Source: Heterobilharzia americana (Eukaryota; Platyhelminthes; Trematoda; Strigeidida; Schistosomatidae). From it: a DNA stretch of 64,000 nucleotides. Positions 62,165 to 64,000 of the stretch are shown here, in pieces. The position numbers were made by a program, and so were the translations under genes. The notes beneath the pieces were generated by a model that saw only the letters and a list, made by a program, of their open reading frames with translations, ran no database searches and was not told where the DNA came from. The stretch covers positions 44,127,920 through 44,191,919 of the forward strand of contig OX104128.1 of assembly GCA_944470555.2 (NCBI GenBank). The letters run 5' to 3'. Within the stretch, counting starts at the first letter, position 1; each line of letters opens with the position of its first letter.

Positions 62165-63235
62165 CTATTCCCAGTTTCATGATACGGAGTGAAGTGGTGG
62201 AGTGTGTCGACAATTTCACTTACTTAAGGAGTTGCATAAGCCCAAACAGGTTGGTTGCTGACGAAATCTCAGCTCGAATACAGAAGGCCTGTTTGGCATC
62301 CACCAACCTGTGTCACTTGTGGCGCCAACAAGTGAAACATCCGACTGACTACCTGTTAAGGGACAAGTATAATGCAATGCAGTTCGTTCTGTCCTGTTAC
62401 ATGGTTGTGAGACATGGCTGTTAAAAGTAGGAGAGCTGAAGTGATTACAGTGCTTTGATCATAGGGATCTTCGTAGCAGTGCTCGCGTTTTATGGAATCA
62501 CCATGTGAGCAATGTTGAGGTCCGGTGAGGAGTACTAGGCAAGATAGGCAAGTCGATTGATGAGGTTGTGAACCTTGGTCGACTGAGATGGCTTGAACAT
62601 GTACTGCACATGCGGAGCCACAGCCCACCTCGATGTGCTATGCGGGGGGAAGTTGAAATTGGTTGGAAGAGGGTTCAGGGTGGCCAGTCGATCAAGTCCC
62701 TGACTGTTGATTTGAGTTGTGTGGACAATGTAGACTGCCTGGTTGAGGTCCTCGAGAAGAACAGAATCAGTGGTTGAGGACTTTTGTTGACATGGCTAAA
62801 AGTCGGTCACAATGGCGCAGATGTATTCACTCCTTGACGTCTTCTAATGCTTGAATATTCGCACTAACCTTTATCCTCAGGTTGTTAATTCCCCCGCACT
62901 CCTTTATCTTCGCTGATACCATTTTTTTCTACCGACCTGTGTTTTGTGTAGTACTGTGAAGTGTGACAAATTGAACGGATGCAGTTGTGTGCTACGTTCT
63001 ACGTCGATTTTGTCTTGTGATCACTATGCGAACTTGATTTACAAATGTCGATTAGAGCTGCGGACGGGACAAAAAAGTAAATTACCCACTGACAATCGAT
63101 TCGTGTACTTATTCCAGTCCTAAGTAGAGTTTTTTCGCGGCCTGATATGGCTTCTGACTGCATCGCTCGGTGGTGCGCAGGTTCAAATCACATTTCGAAA
63201 AGTCTGTATCCAAAAATGAAACCTAGACTAAGATG
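62165..63235 (+). mobile_element. Non-LTR tail, 3' UTR and tRNA-like end (inverted copy 2)
   Basis: Plus-strand near-duplicate of 43890-44960: the frames VECVDNFTYLRSC... and LGRLRWLEHVLHMR... translate identically over whole ORFs. Similarity continues through the 3' UTR to the tRNA-like box B GGTTCAAATCAC at 63180, then diverges. Confidence 0.85.
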
Positions 63236-63511
63236 GTGACATCTTATTTTGGGTGAAAAGTGCGCATATCAGCTAAAAACAAACAACAGTAACCAGCTAA
63301 CTATAAGCTGATTGGCACCAGCGAACTAGCTATTTGCTTTCACCAGCTTTATAGGACACTTTGTTTTGAAACAAAAGACGAGAGTTGGGAAAGGAATCAT
63401 AGAAACTAGATTAAATATGAACTGAAAAATCAACTCCATAATAAAGCTCAGAAATATACACTACAATGTGGTACTTATAGATTGTTTAGAAATTGATACG
63501 ACTGCCTGCCT

Positions 63512-63556
63512 ACACCAGTGAGGTGAATTGTTTGTTAACAATTCACCTCAGGGTGT
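63512..63556. repeat. Perfect 14-bp hairpin, extendable to 19 bp
   Basis: TGAGGTGAATTGTT (63519-63532) and AACAATTCACCTCA (63537-63550) flank a 4-base loop. ACACC (63512-63516) and GGTGT (63552-63556) extend the stem past a small bulge. Confidence 0.85.
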
Positions 63557-63769
63557 GAAGTCATCAAAACATTGACTGAAAAAACCAGTGGTCGCACAAT
63601 CATTAACGTGAGACCTAACACTTCTGCGCAACCATCTAATTCACCACACCTCAGATCACCACATCAACGTAGGAGATACAAAGATTAAAAACTGAGAAAT
63701 TAAAGATGTCAAAAGTGGTAGAAAGTCATAAAACGAGAATGAAAAGGAAGGGAAATGATGAGACTCGGT

Positions 63770-64000
63770 ATTATCATCCAGGTGAGATCGTTTCGATACA
63801 TCTGAGCAGATAAAATAGATTCTTCGAAAATCATCCAGAGTCTACAACCACCGATTTCGGTGTCCACGCAGAATTTCATCTCGGTGCATACATTCTCTTA
63901 CATGGCTTAGTCCAGTGACCAAGACTTGATGGAATAATGTAATCTTTTAGTCTGGATGTTTCTAACCTTTTTCCTGTCTGAAACTACTTGGGCTAACATT
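63770..64000 (-). mobile_element. Non-LTR tail fragment at the window edge
   Basis: Minus reading has the decayed C-terminal words of the second family (SIKSWSLD.AM, RNRWL..LDDF and RTDVSKRSHL-like), ending near 63770. It continues past the window. Confidence 0.5.

Overview
The window looks like AT-rich nuclear DNA of a blood fluke (Schistosoma or a close relative). It has one widely spread gene with short exons and long introns, tRNA-derived SINEs carrying hammerhead-ribozyme cores (Smalpha type), Penelope-like elements (PLEs), and two families of RTE-like non-LTR retrotransposons with the schistosome type of protein sequence. No prokaryotic operon, rRNA, ordinary tRNA gene or CRISPR array was seen. 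The species is not resolved.

Host genes. The clearest is a minus-strand orthologue of CCDC77, a coiled-coil protein, which I assembled from eight exons between 58728 (ATG) and 33446 (stop). All junctions are GT-AG and every phase matches. The expected product is about 611 residues. Exon 7 is one base short (221 nt instead of 222), which breaks the frame near residue 516. Upstream on the same strand is the last exon (61527-60961) and poly(A) signal of a second, unrecognised gene that continues past the window or into unseen exons. A third possible minus-strand exon lies at 556-150.

Mobile DNA fills most of the rest. Left part (1-33 kb): PLE fragments at 4.6-6.1, 17.6-19.8 and 27.8-28.9 kb; a 5'-truncated RTE copy at 6.5-9.1 kb (minus); SINE/hammerhead copies at 15.4, 16.5 and 21.4 kb; a longer RTE copy at 29.0-32.0 kb; and a decayed tandem repeat of about 140 bp at 32.4-33.05 kb, just downstream of CCDC77. 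Inside the CCDC77 introns: two SINE/hammerheads, pieces of the second non-LTR family, a PLE GIY-YIG cassette that duplicates the one at 19 kb in inverted orientation, and a 3.5 kb RTE copy in intron 2. Right part (58.7-64 kb): an internally deleted non-LTR element, a roughly 1 kb inverted duplicate of a segment in CCDC77 intron 3, and one more tail at the window edge.

All transposon copies seen are broken. The three RTE copies share the same altered catalytic motif, so they appear to descend from one already defective lineage. Large stretches (9.1-15.4, 21.9-27.7 and 45.6-47.8 kb) hold only short ORFs that I could not assign.
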